A stretch of DNA of 64,000 nucleotides from Gamarada debralockiae (lineage: Eukaryota > Ascomycota > Leotiomycetes > Helotiales > Hyphodiscaceae), in NCBI GenBank assembly GCA_002803225.1, contig NXFV01000926.1, forward strand, positions 38,197-102,196, in the 5' to 3' direction. Positions 63,029 through 64,000 of this stretch are shown in pieces; position 1 is the first letter of the stretch; every line of letters begins with the position of its first letter. The notes beneath the pieces are model-generated. The model saw only the letters and a list, made by a program, of their open reading frames with translations, did no database searches and was not told where the DNA came from. The translations under genes and the position numbers were made by a program.

Positions 63029-64000
63029 ATGTCTGAAAGCACGAAAAATGACCCTACGGATAAGGGAACAAAGCGCCCTAATGCTCCCCCGCTTTTGAAC
63101 AAGGGTTCAGTGTTCAAACCTATGACTTTACCTAATTTTGACTTCGAAATTACCCTTCCTAATGACGTCTCTCCAGACGACCCTATCTCTTTATTTGAAA
63201 TGTATTATACACCAGATATTATCGACCAGATCGTGCGCCATACAAATCGATACTTTAGGGCCCCTAAAGAACCCTCAAAAAAGCACTCACGTGCTCACAA
63301 TTAGTATCCAACCCACCCAGCCGAAATCTATACCTACCTTGCGATTCGAATATATATGACTCTCCATGTCGATAATGAGATTATCAACTATTGGAATACA
63401 AGTGAAATGGCTCCATCTCACCCTATTACTAAGCATATGTCGAGAAATCGATTCCAAGAGCTCCATATGAGGTTCCGGGTACATGGACCAGATAATAAAG
63501 GGCCATATTCAAAGGTAAATTAAAAAAAATAACCCTTAATTATATATTTAAAAACTAATGATATATTTAGGTAGAAATACTTAGCTAACACATCCAGAGA
63601 GTCAATCTCCAATTATGGAAGCCAGGGCGTGATATTTCGATCGATGAAGCTATGATAGCATTTGAAGGCAATGTATCTGAAGCTACAACAATACCAAATA
63701 AGCCTACGCCTACTGGTTTCAAGTCTTGGTGTGCTGCTAATCGCGGCTTCCTATTAGTATGGAATTGGCATACTCCTAGTGATGGAAATGGCCTAGTTGG
63801 AGTGAAAACACCACGTGAGCTAGGTGGGACTATTCGTGAAGGGAAAGGCGGGAACAAAACACAAGTAGTTGCTCTCTTATTAGTTGAAAGATTACCAAGG
63901 AAAGGCTATCAATTGTTTGTTGATAATCTCTTTACCTCTATTGTGGAGGGGCGAAATGCGAGTATAAGCGCTTCCCGATTGCGCTGTGTGTCGCACGTGC
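63029..64000 (+). pseudogene. PiggyBac-like transposase, partial, with stops
   Basis: From an ATG at 63029 an N-terminal region of 91 codons ends at a TAG (63302). The same frame continues with Glu-Ile-Tyr-Thr-Tyr-Leu-Ala-Ile-Arg-Ile-Tyr-Met and Met-Ser-Arg-Asn-Arg-Phe-Gln-Glu-Leu-His. A possible intron (GTAAAT near 63513 to TTTAG near 63571) comes next. After a further TAA it reads Ser-Ile-Asp-Glu-Ala-Met-Ile-Ala-Phe-Glu-Gly, the first catalytic Asp block of DDE_Tnp_1_7 transposases, then Asn-Lys-Pro-Thr-Pro, Gly-Phe-Lys-Ser-Trp-Cys and Phe-Val-Asp-Asn-Leu-Phe-Thr-Ser, the second Asp block. The third lies beyond the window. Stops at likely Gln/Trp codons suggest RIP. Confidence 0.75.

Noticed and set aside
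1..64000. CRISPR arrays, prophage, operons and ribosome binding sites
   Set aside because: Spliceosomal introns and fungal gene families show a eukaryotic genome. No regularly spaced identical repeats were seen.

Overview
The window is genomic DNA of a filamentous ascomycete (Pezizomycotina; a Leotiomycete-like lineage is only a guess). Genes carry short GT-AG introns of about 50-110 bp with recognisable branch points, start contexts are CA-rich, and the families are typical of these fungi: HET-domain proteins, a hydrolase-NACHT-ankyrin NLR, a rhodopsin/PTH11-like membrane protein, FAS1 and 2EXR proteins. Long stretches are gene-poor, AT-rich or full of decayed genes whose stops often look like C-to-T or G-to-A changes, as repeat-induced point mutation (RIP) would give.

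Layout. 1-79 is the N-terminus of a secreted protein running off the left edge. 859-2017 is a SUR7/PalI-like gene. 4.3-5.4 kb is a decayed membrane-protein gene, and 5989-6375 a three-exon gene for a 61-residue membrane protein. 7.0-9.4 kb is a transposon nest: a hairpin MITE, then a complete but dead 1.3-kb Tc1/mariner element inside a GH43 glycosidase gene. 10.1-14.7 kb holds a HET-domain relic facing a large hydrolase-NACHT-ankyrin gene with a mutated splice donor. 15-19 kb is relics and AT-rich DNA, including a 1.2-kb element with terminal inverted repeats. 19.5-21 kb is the rhodopsin-domain gene.

24.6-36.5 kb is the conserved core: a METTL4-type adenine methyltransferase, mitochondrial ribosomal protein uL23m, a dienelactone hydrolase, a short-chain dehydrogenase, the hamartin (TSC1) homologue and a LITAF-domain protein. 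37-51 kb is mostly accessory: two HET relics, a four-TM MARVEL-like gene, a frameshifted 2EXR gene, a frameshifted single-TM gene and several repeats.

The standout is 51.2-54.1 kb. An alpha-acetolactate decarboxylase and a catabolic, bacterial-type alpha-acetolactate synthase are both intronless, lie head to head and share a 485-bp promoter region. Together they make a complete two-step pyruvate-to-acetoin module, probably horizontally acquired. A decayed secreted-protein gene, a two-FAS1-domain surface protein, a decayed methyltransferase/P450 pair, two related MITEs and a piggyBac transposase relic complete the right end.

All exon structures are read by eye from splice signals and reading-frame continuity. 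Family names come from motif recognition without database searches.
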